From Alteromonas sp. BL110 (GTDB taxonomy: Bacteria > Pseudomonadota > Gammaproteobacteria > Enterobacterales > Alteromonadaceae), in contig NZ_CP031967.1 in NCBI RefSeq assembly GCF_003443615.1, forward strand, positions 1,178,001 through 1,242,000: a stretch of DNA of 64,000 bases. The letters run 5' to 3'. Position 1 is the first letter of the stretch; every line of letters starts with the position of its first letter. A program made the translations under genes and the position numbers. This document shows positions 27,482 through 40,946 of the stretch, in pieces. The notes beneath the pieces were generated by a model. That model saw only the letters and a program-made list of their open reading frames with translations, was not told the origin of the DNA and made no database searches.

Positions 27482-30259
27482 CACTTGCTTGCGAATAGGC
27501 TTACCTAAATGCGCATTCATGCCTGCTTCTAAGCAGGCATTTTTATCTTCAATAAAGGCATTGGCCGTTAGCGCTATAATTTTAATCTTAGTTTTATTTC
27601 TACCTTCTTTGCGGATAAGTGTGGATGCAGCTAATCCATCCATTATGGGCATCTGACAGTCCATTAACACAAGGTCGAAATCATGTTTTTTCTCTGCCTG
27701 AACAGCGTCTCTGCCATTTTTAGTCCGAATACATTTAATGTTCGCTGATTTAAGCATGTCCATCACGATGTCGGCGTTTATATCATTATCTTCTGCAAGA
27801 AGTACGCGAAGACCATTGGGGAGTGTTGCTGGGGCCTGACGTTGCACTTGCATATCGCTATTACTCATATCAGCTGGTATATGGAAGGTAAAATTAGTCC
27901 CCTTATCCAGCTCACTTTCTACATAGAGCTCGCCACCGAGCAACTCGATCAGTCCTTTGGATATGGCCAATCCAAGTCCGGTTCCACCAAAATGGCGTGT
28001 AGTTGATGTATCAGCTTGTTCAAACTTTTCAAAGATAAGGTGCATTTTGTCAGGCGCAATACCAATGCCGCTATCTTTTATTGAAACTTTAAGCTCTTGA
28101 TGTGCGTAACTAACGTCAACCGCAACCTCCCCCTCGTTGGTAAATTTAATTGCGTTGCTAAGAAGATTATTAATAACTTGAGCAACTTTCCCAGCATCAA
28201 TATTTAAGCTATCGGGTACATGACTACTGATATTAAGCGCAATATCGTAACCCTTAACCTGTGCTGTATGACGATAAAGTTCACAAGAGGCAATGAGCAA
28301 TTCGCGAATATCACAGCGCTGAATATCACAGAGCATTTTTCCTGCCTCGATTTTCGACCAATCCAAAATGCTGTCCAAAATAATGAGTAGATTGGTGGCC
28401 GAACGAGAAATCGTTTTCGCTCGAACAGCAATATGTTCTGGTAGTTCGTTGTCTAACATCAACTCACAAGAACCCACAATACCGTTCATAGGCGTTCTTA
28501 TCTCGTGGCTCATATTGGCAAGGAATTGGGTTTTGGCAACGTTAGCAGCCTCAGCTTCTTTTAACGCTAAGGCTAAATGCTCAGTCTTTTCCTCTATGCG
28601 CTTTTCTAAAGACAGGTTTAACTCATTAAGTTCTACGTTTAGCCCCTGCTCTATTTCTCTCGCTTTTTTAAGCTCATCAAAGGCTCCTAATAAACGTGTT
28701 TCTAAGCGCATAAACTCATCACTTAGTGAAGATAGTTCTTGAATATGGAGCGCTCTTTGCGGGGCTTTTTTCCCTTTTTTCTGGGTAGGTTCGAAGTCGG
28801 CTATATAACGGATAAGACGGCGAATAGGTGCCCCCACCATTTTCGCTACTACATAACCTGTAAAGGTCCCGAATGCAGATAAAGCCAGCAGTAACAGCAA
28901 ATCTTTAAGTAAATAACTACTCATCGATGCCATCAAAAGCCGTTTATCGAAGTAATAACTAACCTTCCAATTGGCAAAAGAGATATTTTCAGTGAATCTA
29001 AGCCACGTTTTACCTAGAGGTCCATTTTCAACTTCATTGACACATTTGGGTTCACATGAATAAAACGGTGCTTTGGTTAAGGGCTTTAACGCTAATGCAT
29101 CAGAGGCATAAATTACCTCACCTTTTTGATCTTCAATAAGCATGGAAAACCCGTCAAGACTAAGGCTATCAATGGCATGAAAGCTCTTCAAAGATAATGA
29201 ACCTTCAACAATACCTTTAGGTGACCCCTCACTATCTAAAATAGGTGCTGATAGAGCAACAATTGGGTCGTTACCAAAGCCACGACCTTGGAAAACATTA
29301 GATAAAAATGGTTCGCCTGACCGTATAACTTCATAAAAGTAAGGCCGATAGGACACATTGGGTCGCCCGTTTTGTTTTGCTTTTTCCAACATGTCTGGCG
29401 GATAGGCATGTGTTATATCACCATCTGCATTCGCTACTAGAAAGGTTAAAAACTCTGGGTTGTGAGAAGATACAATTTGTAAATTTTTGGCAGCAGCGTT
29501 TTCTAAATTTTTTTCCAAATAATTATTAGAAAGGATTGCAGCTGTGGTGGTGATGGCATTTTGATGTTGACGTAAAAAGTTTGAAAGCTGAAATTCCAGC
29601 ACTTTTACGCGCTGACTCATATAGCTGTGAATTTGCTGCTCTTGTTGGAGCTGAAACAGACTGACCGACAGATATATCACCGCCATAGAAGCAACAAAGA
29701 AGCACCCAGAGAAGAAATACCCGAAGAGAAAGTGAAGTGTGACCCGCTCCGACTTGTTCGAAGTCTGCCGCTTTAGGCCATAAATGGCTAAGTAAGCAAA
29801 ATGACCAATGATCAAGCCAAATACCCCACTGACCCAGGTAACTAAAACGCCAGAGAACAGCATATTTACGTTGTCATAATCAAAGAGCGAGTGCTCTAAC
29901 AGCAAAATAGGTAAAAAAACGATAGACCAGAAGCCTGCGCCTACTTTAATCACTTGTTTTAGTGATTTGTCATAGCCAAAAAAGCTAAGCACTATTGGCA
30001 AAAGAGTGAGACTTTCTTTTCCAACGATACTGCCTTCGTTAAGCCACAATGGAAGACTGATTAAAAGTGCAATGGGGATTGAAATGAAAGGGGAAAAGCG
30101 AAGGGAGGCATAAACCGCCGCTCCTATGCCAAATGTGGCGATCCCAGTGCTGTCAAAAGGTGAGTTTAGTGCATTTAATCCAGCGCCCAGCGCGCATACA
30201 GTCAGTATTTGGAGGGCCAGAGACCATGAAATGGAAAACGAATTACTGCCAATTTTCAA
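27443..30259 (-). CDS. Hybrid sensor histidine kinase/response regulator with MASE1-like and Cache-like sensor
   Basis: 938-residue inner-membrane kinase. Residues 1-200 are hydrophobic, MASE1-like. About 210-460 is a periplasmic PAS/Cache-like sensor (HNPEFLTFLVANADGDITHAYP, FLSNVFQGRGFGNDPIVALSAPI) between membrane segments. A coiled coil follows, then the kinase core with FLANMSHEIRTPMNG (phospho-His585), an HATPase with GTGLGLAISKGLIELLGG, and a receiver domain with Asp867 in VLMDCQMPIMDGLAA. No phosphotransfer (HPt) domain is visible, so it should pass phosphate to a separate HPt protein. No cognate regulator is adjacent. Confidence 0.9.
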   Translation of the reverse strand: MKIGSNSFSISWSLALQILTVCALGAGLNALNSPFDSTGIATFGIGAAVYASLRFSPFISIPIALLISLPLWLNEGSIVGKESLTLLPIVLSFFGYDKSLKQVIKVGAGFWSIVFLPILLLEHSLFDYDNVNMLFSGVLVTWVSGVFGLIIGHFAYLAIYGLKRQTSNKSERVTLHFLFGYFFSGCFFVASMAVIYLSVSLFQLQQEQQIHSYMSQRVKVLEFQLSNFLRQHQNAITTTAAILSNNYLEKNLENAAAKNLQIVSSHNPEFLTFLVANADGDITHAYPPDMLEKAKQNGRPNVSYRPYFYEVIRSGEPFLSNVFQGRGFGNDPIVALSAPILDSEGSPKGIVEGSLSLKSFHAIDSLSLDGFSMLIEDQKGEVIYASDALALKPLTKAPFYSCEPKCVNEVENGPLGKTWLRFTENISFANWKVSYYFDKRLLMASMSSYLLKDLLLLLALSAFGTFTGYVVAKMVGAPIRRLIRYIADFEPTQKKGKKAPQRALHIQELSSLSDEFMRLETRLLGAFDELKKAREIEQGLNVELNELNLSLEKRIEEKTEHLALALKEAEAANVAKTQFLANMSHEIRTPMNGIVGSCELMLDNELPEHIAVRAKTISRSATNLLIILDSILDWSKIEAGKMLCDIQRCDIRELLIASCELYRHTAQVKGYDIALNISSHVPDSLNIDAGKVAQVINNLLSNAIKFTNEGEVAVDVSYAHQELKVSIKDSGIGIAPDKMHLIFEKFEQADTSTTRHFGGTGLGLAISKGLIELLGGELYVESELDKGTNFTFHIPADMSNSDMQVQRQAPATLPNGLRVLLAEDNDINADIVMDMLKSANIKCIRTKNGRDAVQAEKKHDFDLVLMDCQMPIMDGLAASTLIRKEGRNKTKIKIIALTANAFIEDKNACLEAGMNAHLGKPIRKQVLFDCIARELASV

Positions 30260-30281
30260 TACATGTCTCCAGCCACCAACG

Positions 30282-31577
30282 TTAGTGTTGCGCCATATAA
30301 TCTAAAGTAAAGTTAGTGAGTAGCTTCACGCCCAGCTTCATTCCCTCATCATCAACGTAGAACTCTGGCGTGTGATGAGCAGGGCTGTCTTCTTCTGATA
30401 CATCTAGCGGCTTACCGCCTACCCAAACGTATAAGCCTGGAACTTGCTCTTGGAAAAATGAGAAGTCTTCTGCCCCGGTCACCGGTTTAGAAAGTAAAGT
30501 GTTCTCAACACCAGCGGTACGCTGCATGGTAGGTAACATAGCTTTGGTAAGTGCTGGGTCGTTGTACGTAATTGGGTAATAGTAATCTAGTGGTAATGTG
30601 AGTTCTGCCTCTGCACCCATACTCTCTGCGATCGCTTTTACTTTACGGGGTAGTGACTCGTAAATATGATCGCGAGCGGCTTCATTAAGTGTGCGGATGG
30701 TCCCTACCATTTCTACTTCGTTTGGTATGATATTAGAGCGGTTGCCACCGTGAATAGAGCCAATAGATACCACTGCTGCATCGTCAATCAATTTTAATTC
30801 ACGACTAACGATGGTTTGAATGGACATGATCATTTGCGCAGCAGTGACTACTGGATCTACGCTCTTCCAAGGATAAGCACCGTGCGCTTGTTTGCCGTGA
30901 ATAACAATTTTGAACGGATCCACTGCGGCCATGGTACCGCCAGCGTTATAACGTACTTTACCCACATCGGTGTTGGCATTGATATGCAAACCGAAGATTG
31001 CATCGACATCAGGATTCTTTAATACGCCTTCAGCTACCATGACTTCTGCACCGCCTTTTTCACCGGCCGGCGCCCCTTCTTCAGCAGGCTGAAAGATAAA
31101 CTTCACCTTGCCCTTTAATTCACCTTTTATCTCAGTGAGGATTTTTGCTGCTCCCATCAGCATGGCCATATGCGTGTCGTGACCACAGGCGTGCATCACT
31201 GGTACTTCCTTACCATTGTATTCGCCTACCTGCTTTGAGCGATAGGCTAAATCGTTCTGTTCTTTCACTGGGAGGCCATCCATATCAGCGCGCAGCGCGA
31301 CAACAGGACCAGGTTTGCCAGAGTCCAATATTGCTACCACCCCGGTTTTAGCTACGCCGGTTTGGACTTGTAAGCCTAGGCTTTTAAGGTAATCAGCTAC
31401 ATATTCAGCGGTTTTGAACTCGCGGTTCGACAGTTCTGGAAACTCATGAAAATGATGACGCCATTTAATAACGTCTGACTCGACTTTGTTAGCCAGTTCA
31501 TCAACGTTAATTGGGTTAGCGCTAACTGCGAAAGAGGCTAGACCAGCAAATACAAGTGAGAGCAATTTCCGATTCAT
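30282..31577 (-). CDS. Exported M20-family amidohydrolase
   Basis: 431-residue metallohydrolase of the M20D/aminoacylase (hippurate hydrolase, IAA-amino acid hydrolase) type, preceded by a signal peptide (LVFAGLASFAVSANP). Metal-site motifs: KWRHHFHEFPELS at the start, ALRADMDGLPV, VMHACGHDTHMAMLMG, FIFQPAEEGAPAGEKGG, and GAEDFSFFQEQVPGLYVWVGG. It should hydrolyse N-acyl or peptide bonds in the periplasm. AAGGA precedes the ATG. It lies just upstream of the kinase gene on the same strand, 22 bp apart, and may be co-transcribed with it. Confidence 0.9.
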   Translation of the reverse strand: MNRKLLSLVFAGLASFAVSANPINVDELANKVESDVIKWRHHFHEFPELSNREFKTAEYVADYLKSLGLQVQTGVAKTGVVAILDSGKPGPVVALRADMDGLPVKEQNDLAYRSKQVGEYNGKEVPVMHACGHDTHMAMLMGAAKILTEIKGELKGKVKFIFQPAEEGAPAGEKGGAEVMVAEGVLKNPDVDAIFGLHINANTDVGKVRYNAGGTMAAVDPFKIVIHGKQAHGAYPWKSVDPVVTAAQMIMSIQTIVSRELKLIDDAAVVSIGSIHGGNRSNIIPNEVEMVGTIRTLNEAARDHIYESLPRKVKAIAESMGAEAELTLPLDYYYPITYNDPALTKAMLPTMQRTAGVENTLLSKPVTGAEDFSFFQEQVPGLYVWVGGKPLDVSEEDSPAHHTPEFYVDDEGMKLGVKLLTNFTLDYMAQH

Positions 31578-31748
31578 ATCTCTTATTTCCTTTGATGTTT
31601 TTAGTTAGAGTAAATCATCTTAAAGGAGAACACACCAATGCTTCTACAATTGCAGTAAAGAATTAGCAGGCACTTGAAAATACCCCATTCACCCACCTGT
31701 GAATATTAGACAGAAGTATAATGCGAGCCGCTGAGTGATTTTGGAAAC

Positions 31749-31776
31749 AAATAAGGCGCCATGAGGCGCCTTATTT
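31749..31776 (-). terminator. Intrinsic terminator of rho
   Basis: AAATAAGGCGCC, loop ATGA, GGCGCCTTATTT: a perfect 12-bp stem 31 bp past the rho stop codon, also able to act on the opposite strand. Confidence 0.85.
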
Positions 31777-31807
31777 ATATACATATCAACTTATTGCTAA
31801 GTCTGAA

Positions 31808-33073
31808 TTAGCTCTTTTGTCTACGCATTGCGTCAAAAAACTCATCGTTGGTCTTGGTCATCGACAGCTTACTGATGAGGAAGTCCATGGCATCAATTTC
31901 AGACATCTCGTGAACAATTTTGCGCAGGATCCACATTTTCTGTAGTTCGTCTTGCGCGGTAAGTAGCTCTTCACGACGGGTACCTGAGCGGTTGAAGTCG
32001 ATAGCTGGGAATACACGTTTTTCCGCAATCTTGCGGTTAAGGTGAAGTTCCATGTTACCTGTACCTTTGAACTCTTCGTAGATAACTTCATCCATTTTAG
32101 AGCCGGTATCGATTAATGCCGTTGCAATAATAGTTAGGCTGCCGCCTTCTTCAACATTACGTGCAGCACCGAAGAAGCGCTTAGGCTTGTGCAATGCATT
32201 TGCGTCGACACCACCAGTAAGTACCTTGCCCGATGAAGGAATAACCGTGTTATACGCTCGCGCCAAACGAGTTATTGAGTCAAGCAAGATAACCACGTCT
32301 TTTTTATGTTCTACAAGACGCTTCGCTTTTTCAATTACCATTTCAGCCACTTGTACGTGACGACTTGCCGGTTCATCAAACGTTGATGCAACCACTTCAC
32401 CCTGTACAAGGCGGTGCATTTCGGTTACTTCTTCCGGACGCTCGTCGATAAGCAATACCATTAACTCACAATCGGGGTGGTTAGCAGCGATTGACTGGGC
32501 AATGTTCTGAAGAAGGAGCGTTTTACCGGCTTTAGGCGGTGCAACGATAAGGCCACGCTGACCTTTACCGATTGGCGATGCTAAATCAAGTACACGAGCC
32601 GTGATATCTTCCGTTGAACCGTTACCGCGTTCCATACGCAAGCGGTCTGCCGCGTGAAGCGGTGTAAGGTTTTCGAAAAGGATTTTGTTACGTGAATTTT
32701 CAGGCTTGTCGAAATTTACTTCGCGAATTTTTAGCAGAGCAAAATATCGTTCACTGTCTTTAGGTGGACGAATTTTTCCGGCAATTGTATCACCTGTACG
32801 CAAGTTGAAGCGTCGAATTTGGCTTGGCGATACATAGATATCGTCTGGCCCTGCAAGATACGAAGAGTCAGCTGAGCGTAAGAAGCCGAAACCGTCCTGT
32901 AAAATTTCTAGTACCCCATCACCAAAGATATCTTCACCGCTTTTTGCGTGTGTCTTTAGTATTGAGAAAATGATGTCTTGTTTTCTGGCGCGTGCCATGT
33001 TTTCCAGGCCCATTTCCTCGGCCAGGTTAACCAACTCGCTTATTGGTTTGTTCTTTAATTCAGTTAAATTCAT
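31808..33073 (-). CDS. rho: Transcription termination factor Rho
   Basis: Hexameric RNA-dependent ATPase that ends transcription. From the ATG at 33073 it is 421 residues and starts [15 protein letters not shown], aligning with E. coli Rho; a GTG 16 codons upstream would give an unusual extension. Seen: the RNA-binding cold-shock-like domain [17 protein letters not shown], Walker A APPKAGKT, Walker [17 protein letters not shown], and the C-terminal [17 protein letters not shown]. It lies downstream of trxA on the same strand across a 270-bp leader. Confidence 0.98.
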   Translation of the reverse strand: MNLTELKNKPISELVNLAEEMGLENMARARKQDIIFSILKTHAKSGEDIFGDGVLEILQDGFGFLRSADSSYLAGPDDIYVSPSQIRRFNLRTGDTIAGKIRPPKDSERYFALLKIREVNFDKPENSRNKILFENLTPLHAADRLRMERGNGSTEDITARVLDLASPIGKGQRGLIVAPPKAGKTLLLQNIAQSIAANHPDCELMVLLIDERPEEVTEMHRLVQGEVVASTFDEPASRHVQVAEMVIEKAKRLVEHKKDVVILLDSITRLARAYNTVIPSSGKVLTGGVDANALHKPKRFFGAARNVEEGGSLTIIATALIDTGSKMDEVIYEEFKGTGNMELHLNRKIAEKRVFPAIDFNRSGTRREELLTAQDELQKMWILRKIVHEMSEIDAMDFLISKLSMTKTNDEFFDAMRRQKS

Positions 33074-33301
33074 ACTGGTGGGTCTTTGTGCTTGAACTTC
33101 GCTTACAGGACTTAAAGTCACTCTGTTCTAGTTTAGATTTGATATCACCCGGATGTGGGCGTAAGCAGAATGCTGCTCGGATGAGCGCTAAGGAAAAGTT
33201 AGCACTATATTTAATCAACGTCCAGCGTTTTACCACCGAAATGTTAAATAAATTGAAGCGCCCTTTCCTAAAACTAAATGCAAGTACCTGTGGTGCAAAT
33301 A

Positions 33302-33330
33302 AAAACCGGCGCTTTATTCGCACCGGTTTT
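33302..33330. terminator. Intrinsic terminator of trxA
   Basis: AAAAACCGG pairs with CCGGTTTTT around an A/T-rich loop, with T-runs on both ends. It lies between trxA and the rho leader, so rho probably has its own promoter in the 33074-33300 stretch. Confidence 0.75.
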
Positions 33331-33345
33331 TTTATTTTGTTTCAA

Positions 33346-33672
33346 TTACAGATTTTCGTTTAGAAATTCTGTTAATTGAGCTTTTGATAGCGCGCCAACT
33401 TTAGTAGCAGCTACGTTACCGTTTTTGAAAAGTAGTAATGTAGGAATACCACGAATACCATATTTAGGTGGAGTTTCGTTATTTTCATCGACATTCAACT
33501 TGCCAACTGTTAACTTGCCTTCAAACTCGGTCGCAACTTCTTCTAAGATTGGTGCGATCATTTTACACGGGCCACACCATTCGGCCCAGAAGTCAACCAG
33601 TACAGGACCTTCAGCATTGATAACATCTGCTTCGAATTTATCGTCAGATAACTGGATAATTTTGTCGCTCAT
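33346..33672 (-). CDS. trxA: Thioredoxin 1
   Basis: 108-residue cytosolic disulfide reductase. The start is the ATG at 33672 ([11 protein letters not shown]) with GGAG six bases upstream; in-frame codons further up are poor. The active site is WCGPCK with Cys33 and Cys36, and cis-Pro is in RGIPTLLLF. Arrangement trxA-rho on one strand and rhlB-gppA on the other matches many gammaproteobacteria. Confidence 0.98.
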   Translation of the reverse strand: MSDKIIQLSDDKFEADVINAEGPVLVDFWAEWCGPCKMIAPILEEVATEFEGKLTVGKLNVDENNETPPKYGIRGIPTLLLFKNGNVAATKVGALSKAQLTEFLNENL

Positions 33673-33772
33673 TCTTTTCTCCATTATTGGTCTGTCGCTG
33701 ATTTGTCTCAGCCCGACCATAAGTGTTATATAGAAACTGTTTTTTAATGCAAGCACTGATAAGCTATAAGCT

Positions 33773-35059
33773 ATGCCTACTCACTTAACTGATACTCATT
33801 TTTCCGACCTGCCGATTAACGGCAAGGTTGTTGACGCCTTAACGGCAGCTAATTTTTCACATTGTACACCAATTCAAGCACTTGCACTGCCTCCATTATT
33901 GGAAGGTCACGACATTGCAGGTCAGGCTCAAACAGGAACCGGTAAAACCATTGCCTTTTTGGTGGCTACATTTCACTATTTGCTAAGCAAAGCAGAAAAT
34001 GCAGATAACAGCAAATCAAATGGCCCTCGCGCAATTATTATGGCGCCGACCAGAGAGCTCGCCGTTCAAATTTATAACGACGCCAAACTGCTTAGTGAGC
34101 ATACCGGATTGTCGCTTGGTTTGATCTATGGGGGCGAAGGTTACCAAAGTCAACGTGAAACTTTGGAAGAAGGGGTGGATATTATAATTGGTACGACAGG
34201 ACGCATTCTTGATTACTACAAACAGAATGTGTTTACTCTGAATAATATTCAGGTTGCCGTACTTGATGAAGCCGACCGCATGTTCGATTTAGGCTTTATT
34301 AAAGATATCCGCTTTTTGTTCCGCCGTATGCCACCGGCAAGCGACCGTTTAAGCATGCTATTTTCTGCTACGCTTAGCTATCGCGTACAAGAACTTGCCT
34401 ATGAGCATATGAATAACCCAACTCACGTTCAGGTTGCTCCAGAACAAACGACGGCGACTCGCGTTTCTCAAGAGTTATTTTATCCGTCTGATGATGACAA
34501 GATGTTACTTCTTCTTACGCTACTTGAAGAAGAGTGGCCGGATAAAGCGATTGTTTTTGCCAACACTAAAAATAGCTGTGAAAAAGTCACCGACTGGCTA
34601 ACCGCTGATGGACATCGCGTAGGCTTACTAAGCGGTGATGTACCGCAGAAAAAACGCCTGGGGATTCTAGAAGGCTTTACAAAGGGTAGCCTAGATATCT
34701 TGGTAGCAACTGACGTTGCGGCTCGAGGTCTTCATATCGACGCGGTAACTCACGTATTTAACTATGACCTTCCTGACGATGCTGAAGACTATGTGCACCG
34801 AATTGGCCGTACTGGTCGCGCAGGTCAAAGCGGCGTCGCAATTAGTTTTGCATGTGAAAAATACGCACTAAACTTACCTGCTATCGAGCAATACATCCAA
34901 AAAGCGATCCCGGTTACCGATTATGACCGCAGTGCCCTGCTTGATGATGTAACGCCGCCCAAGCCACGCAGACGACGTACGCCTAACAACCGCAATTCGT
35001 CACGTCGTGGTAACGGCAGAGGTCGTGGGAAACCCCAACAACGCAATAACAAAGCGTAA
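33773..35059 (+). CDS. rhlB: ATP-dependent RNA helicase RhlB
   Basis: 428-residue DEAD-box helicase, partner of RNase E in the degradosome. Motifs in order: Q motif [14 protein letters not shown], motif I AQTGTGKT, Ia PTRELAVQ, motif [15 protein letters not shown], motif III SAT, motif [14 protein letters not shown], motif [12 protein letters not shown]. The C-terminal tail ([25 protein letters not shown]) is basic and probably binds RNA. Identity as rhlB rests on context next to gppA and opposite trxA as well as on sequence. Confidence 0.95.
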   Translation: MPTHLTDTHFSDLPINGKVVDALTAANFSHCTPIQALALPPLLEGHDIAGQAQTGTGKTIAFLVATFHYLLSKAENADNSKSNGPRAIIMAPTRELAVQIYNDAKLLSEHTGLSLGLIYGGEGYQSQRETLEEGVDIIIGTTGRILDYYKQNVFTLNNIQVAVLDEADRMFDLGFIKDIRFLFRRMPPASDRLSMLFSATLSYRVQELAYEHMNNPTHVQVAPEQTTATRVSQELFYPSDDDKMLLLLTLLEEEWPDKAIVFANTKNSCEKVTDWLTADGHRVGLLSGDVPQKKRLGILEGFTKGSLDILVATDVAARGLHIDAVTHVFNYDLPDDAEDYVHRIGRTGRAGQSGVAISFACEKYALNLPAIEQYIQKAIPVTDYDRSALLDDVTPPKPRRRRTPNNRNSSRRGNGRGRGKPQQRNNKA

Positions 35060-35084
35060 GGTAGTTAATAAGAATCGAGATTTT

Positions 35085-36596
35085 ATGCAGGCAGAACTCC
35101 AGCACGATGCCCAAACCTACGGCGAGTACTACGCAGCCGTAGACTTGGGCTCTAACAGCTTTCATATGGTGATTGTTCACGTCGTTAATGGCAGTGTGCA
35201 AATAATAGGGAAAATTAAGCAAAAAGTACGTTTAGCGGCAGGGCTAGACGATGACTTAGTACTTGATGATGTAAGCATGGAGCGCGGCTGGCAATGCCTG
35301 CAAGTTTTCTCGGAACGCCTGCAAGATATCCCTTCTTCTAATATCAAAATAGTCGCTACGGCTACTCTACGCCTTGCGACCAACGCGCATGTTTTCGTTC
35401 GCAAAGCTGAAGAAATTCTTAATCACAAGCTCAACGTGATAAGCGGCGAGGAAGAAGCGCGACAAATTTACCTTGGCGTAGCCTATACATCAGCTAACCA
35501 AGGTAACAGTCTAGTCATTGATATTGGAGGTGCCAGCACCGAAATTATTATCGGGAACGATATGCAACCTATTCACTTGAAAAGTTTGGATATGGGCTGT
35601 GTGACTTTTATGGAGCGCTATTTCACGGGCGGTACCATAACCGAAGATAACTTCGAAAACGCTAAAAAAGCGGCCCATGCATTGATTGATAATGTATCGA
35701 GTGCTTTTTTGTGTTTCGACTGGGAAAATTGTTTAGGTGCGTCGGGAACGCCACAAGCGATTACCGAGATTTTGGTAGCGCAGGGTATCAGCGACGCCAT
35801 TCGCTTAGATTATCTGTACCACTTGGAAAAGCAGTGCGTCGAATGCGGCAGTATAAAAAGCCTCGATATAGACGGTTTAGAAGACAATAGAAAAGCTATT
35901 TTCCCTTCTGGCTTGGCGATTCTTATCAGCTTGTTTGAAGCGCTGAATATCAAACATATGAATATCTCTGGCGGAGCTTTGCGCGAAGGGCTTATCTACG
36001 GGATGTTAGATAACGTTACTGAAAATGATAGACGTCAACAAACGCTCAACCAAGCAAAGCAGCGTTATCACGTTGATAGAAACCACGCTAATTCGGTTCG
36101 CCATGTAGCACTTGCTTTATGCCACCAGCTTTGTGCCCAACAAAATATTTGTCACCTAGATACGGAAACTATTTTAGGGGCTGCTGCACAATTGCATGAA
36201 ATTGGTCTTCACATTGAATATAAACGCCATCACGAACATGGTGAATATATTCTAAGTCATATAGATTTACCGGGGTTTACTCGTTTGCAACGCTCAGCAA
36301 TTCGCGATCTTGTTGCGCAGCACCGTTTAACAATTGATGCGGAAATTTTTGATAAGTATCACGAAGATTATCGCCCTATGCTAAAGGGAATGCTTCGAGT
36401 ATTACGCATAGCCGTGGTTTTATGTCTTCGCCGACAAAACAAACATATCCCAGAAGTTTCTCTGCAATGTGAAGACAGTAAGTGGACGCTTACTTTCCCC
36501 GAAGGCTGGCTAAAGTCTCACCCTTTAATCAATGCTGAGTTAGCAAACGAGTGCTGGTTACAACACAAAGCTGGGTGTGAGCTAGTGTGTAAGTAA
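35085..36596 (+). CDS. gppA: Guanosine pentaphosphate phosphohydrolase / exopolyphosphatase
   Basis: 503-residue Ppx/GppA phosphatase, converting pppGpp to ppGpp and degrading polyphosphate. Seen: YYAAVDLGSNSFHMVI (first phosphate loop), ATATLRLATNA, ISGEEEARQIYLGV, VIDIGGASTEIIIG (second loop), and a C-terminal HD-like helical domain with AAQLHEIGLHIEYKRHHEHGEYIL. Start ATG 35085 follows the rhlB stop by 25 bp; longer in-frame readings would overlap rhlB. gppA is chosen over ppx from the rhlB neighbourhood. Confidence 0.92.
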   Translation: MQAELQHDAQTYGEYYAAVDLGSNSFHMVIVHVVNGSVQIIGKIKQKVRLAAGLDDDLVLDDVSMERGWQCLQVFSERLQDIPSSNIKIVATATLRLATNAHVFVRKAEEILNHKLNVISGEEEARQIYLGVAYTSANQGNSLVIDIGGASTEIIIGNDMQPIHLKSLDMGCVTFMERYFTGGTITEDNFENAKKAAHALIDNVSSAFLCFDWENCLGASGTPQAITEILVAQGISDAIRLDYLYHLEKQCVECGSIKSLDIDGLEDNRKAIFPSGLAILISLFEALNIKHMNISGGALREGLIYGMLDNVTENDRRQQTLNQAKQRYHVDRNHANSVRHVALALCHQLCAQQNICHLDTETILGAAAQLHEIGLHIEYKRHHEHGEYILSHIDLPGFTRLQRSAIRDLVAQHRLTIDAEIFDKYHEDYRPMLKGMLRVLRIAVVLCLRRQNKHIPEVSLQCEDSKWTLTFPEGWLKSHPLINAELANECWLQHKAGCELVCK

Positions 36597-36627
36597 ACAC
36601 TCACACCCATGTCATATGAGTTAAAAA

Positions 36628-36650
36628 AGCCGTGCTAAGCACGGCTCTTT
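36628..36650. terminator. Intrinsic terminator after gppA
   Basis: AGCCGTGC, loop TAA, GCACGGCT, then CTTT; an A-run precedes it, so it can also end the leftward hemB operon that stops at 36689. Confidence 0.85.
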
Positions 36651-36688
36651 ATTAAGATACATAATCAGATATCACTTAAGCTTGGCGT

Positions 36689-39594
<2,906 letters not shown>

Positions 39595-39606
39595 ATAAAC
39601 CTATGT

Positions 39607-40383
39607 TTAGCTGAGAGAAAACAACTCACAGCTATTAGCATAACTGCTAATACGCAATTTATCAGTGTCAACTTGCAGATATTCGCCTAATTGCTGAGCG
39701 ATATGGGGCAAAAAAGCGGGTTCATTATTGCGTTTACGCGGACGAAGTGTTTTTGGAAATAAATATGGGGCATCAGTTTCAAGGATAAGTTTGTTTGGCG
39801 GGATATGCTTTACAGCATCACGTAAATCAGCACCCCGCTTATCGTCGCATACCCACCCTGTGATACCGATATAAAGACCTAATGACACATACGCTTTAAC
39901 CTGTTCTGCCGTGCCGGTAAAGCAGTGGGCAATTCCCCCTTTCAAACTCGGCATGTACTGAGTTAACAAGCCAATCTGTTCGTTAAAGGCATCTCTTTCA
40001 TGTAAGTACACTGGTAAGTTCAATGACGTAGCTAGGTTTAACTGCGCTTCAAAAACCGCTAATTGAACATCTTTGGGAGAAAAATTACGGTTAAAGTCTA
40101 ACCCGCACTCACCTATAGCTACACACCCTTGATGCTGAGCAAGTTCACGTAATCGGTCGTAGTCGCCTTCAGTGACATCTTTGGCGTTATGAGGGTGTAC
40201 ACCAATGGTGAAGCAGCAATGATCAGGGTGCTTTTCATAAAGCGCTACGGCAGCGTCCCACTCGTTGGGATGAGTGGTAATGACGCACAGCTTTTCAACA
40301 CCGGCGTCTTGTGCACGTTGTATGACTTCTTCGGCGTCAAAACGCTTATCGAGCAGATTGACGCCCGCATCGAACCAAGGCAT
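39607..40383 (-). CDS. tatD: TatD-family metal-dependent DNase
   Basis: 258-residue TIM-barrel hydrolase. Family motifs: the start FDAGVNLLDKRFD (an Asn replaces the usual first His-x-His, as in E. coli TatD), VAIGECGLDFNRN, VYLHERDAF, GGIAHCFTGTAEQ, LILETDAPYLFP. It has 3'-5' exonuclease activity in E. coli. It begins directly after the upstream hypothetical gene with no gap, within the tat operon. Confidence 0.93.
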   Translation of the reverse strand: MPWFDAGVNLLDKRFDAEEVIQRAQDAGVEKLCVITTHPNEWDAAVALYEKHPDHCCFTIGVHPHNAKDVTEGDYDRLRELAQHQGCVAIGECGLDFNRNFSPKDVQLAVFEAQLNLATSLNLPVYLHERDAFNEQIGLLTQYMPSLKGGIAHCFTGTAEQVKAYVSLGLYIGITGWVCDDKRGADLRDAVKHIPPNKLILETDAPYLFPKTLRPRKRNNEPAFLPHIAQQLGEYLQVDTDKLRISSYANSCELFSLS

Positions 40384-40923
40384 TTACTTAATGCGTTTCA
40401 CTTTCATGCGCTTGTTTAGACCTTCAACCCCTAAATAAAAGGCTCCAAGAAGACCACGTTCAACAGTAACAGCTTGCCCTTCCTTAATTTTCAAATAGGT
40501 TTGATCCGTTTGCTGCCAAACAGAACCATCGCTGAAGGTTAGCACATACTTATCGCGAAGATTTTTCTTAATTGCGTTAATAGTAACTGCAATTTCTGAG
40601 GTCGCTTTTGTTAAGTCGCGCTTGTGCTCTAAACCAAATTCATGTTCCGGCTTTGTGGGCACGGGTTGTTGACCAACCTGAGCTGGGCGTGGGCGAGCTT
40701 GCGCGCTATTGCTTGGCTTATATTCCTTAAGCTGACTCACTTGCTCGTTAGCACCTTCATATTGGTTTAACGACTTTGCCACACCGTCATAGCACATTAG
40801 ACGTTTAAGGCTATTGTCTGTAATACGGCATTTTTCCATCGCTTCGCCGATAGATTCAGCGTATGCTTGGGTCGCACTAAAAGCACACAGTAAAGTGGCA
40901 ATAGAAAGCAGTTGAGTTTTCAT
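40384..40923 (-). CDS. Exported hypothetical protein in tat operon
   Basis: 179 residues with a clear signal peptide (LLSIATLLCAFSATQAYA). The mature start ESIGEAMEKCRITDNSLKRLMCYDGVAKSLNQY has two cysteines in a short helical motif found in several small exported proteins of unknown role. A Pro/Gln-rich linker follows, then a beta-rich C-terminus (YVLTFSDGSVWQQTDQTYLKIKEGQAVTVERGLLGAFYLGVEGLNKRMKVKRI). I do not recognise a named family. It lies between tatC and tatD with tight spacing. Confidence 0.8.
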   Translation of the reverse strand: MKTQLLSIATLLCAFSATQAYAESIGEAMEKCRITDNSLKRLMCYDGVAKSLNQYEGANEQVSQLKEYKPSNSAQARPRPAQVGQQPVPTKPEHEFGLEHKRDLTKATSEIAVTINAIKKNLRDKYVLTFSDGSVWQQTDQTYLKIKEGQAVTVERGLLGAFYLGVEGLNKRMKVKRIK

Positions 40924-40946
40924 TCTTATTCCTTTCTCTTTTTCTT

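Noticed and set aside
33060..33363. Small open frames between trxA and rho
   Set aside because: They have no ribosome site and overlap the trxA terminator and the rho leader; a long untranslated leader is expected there.
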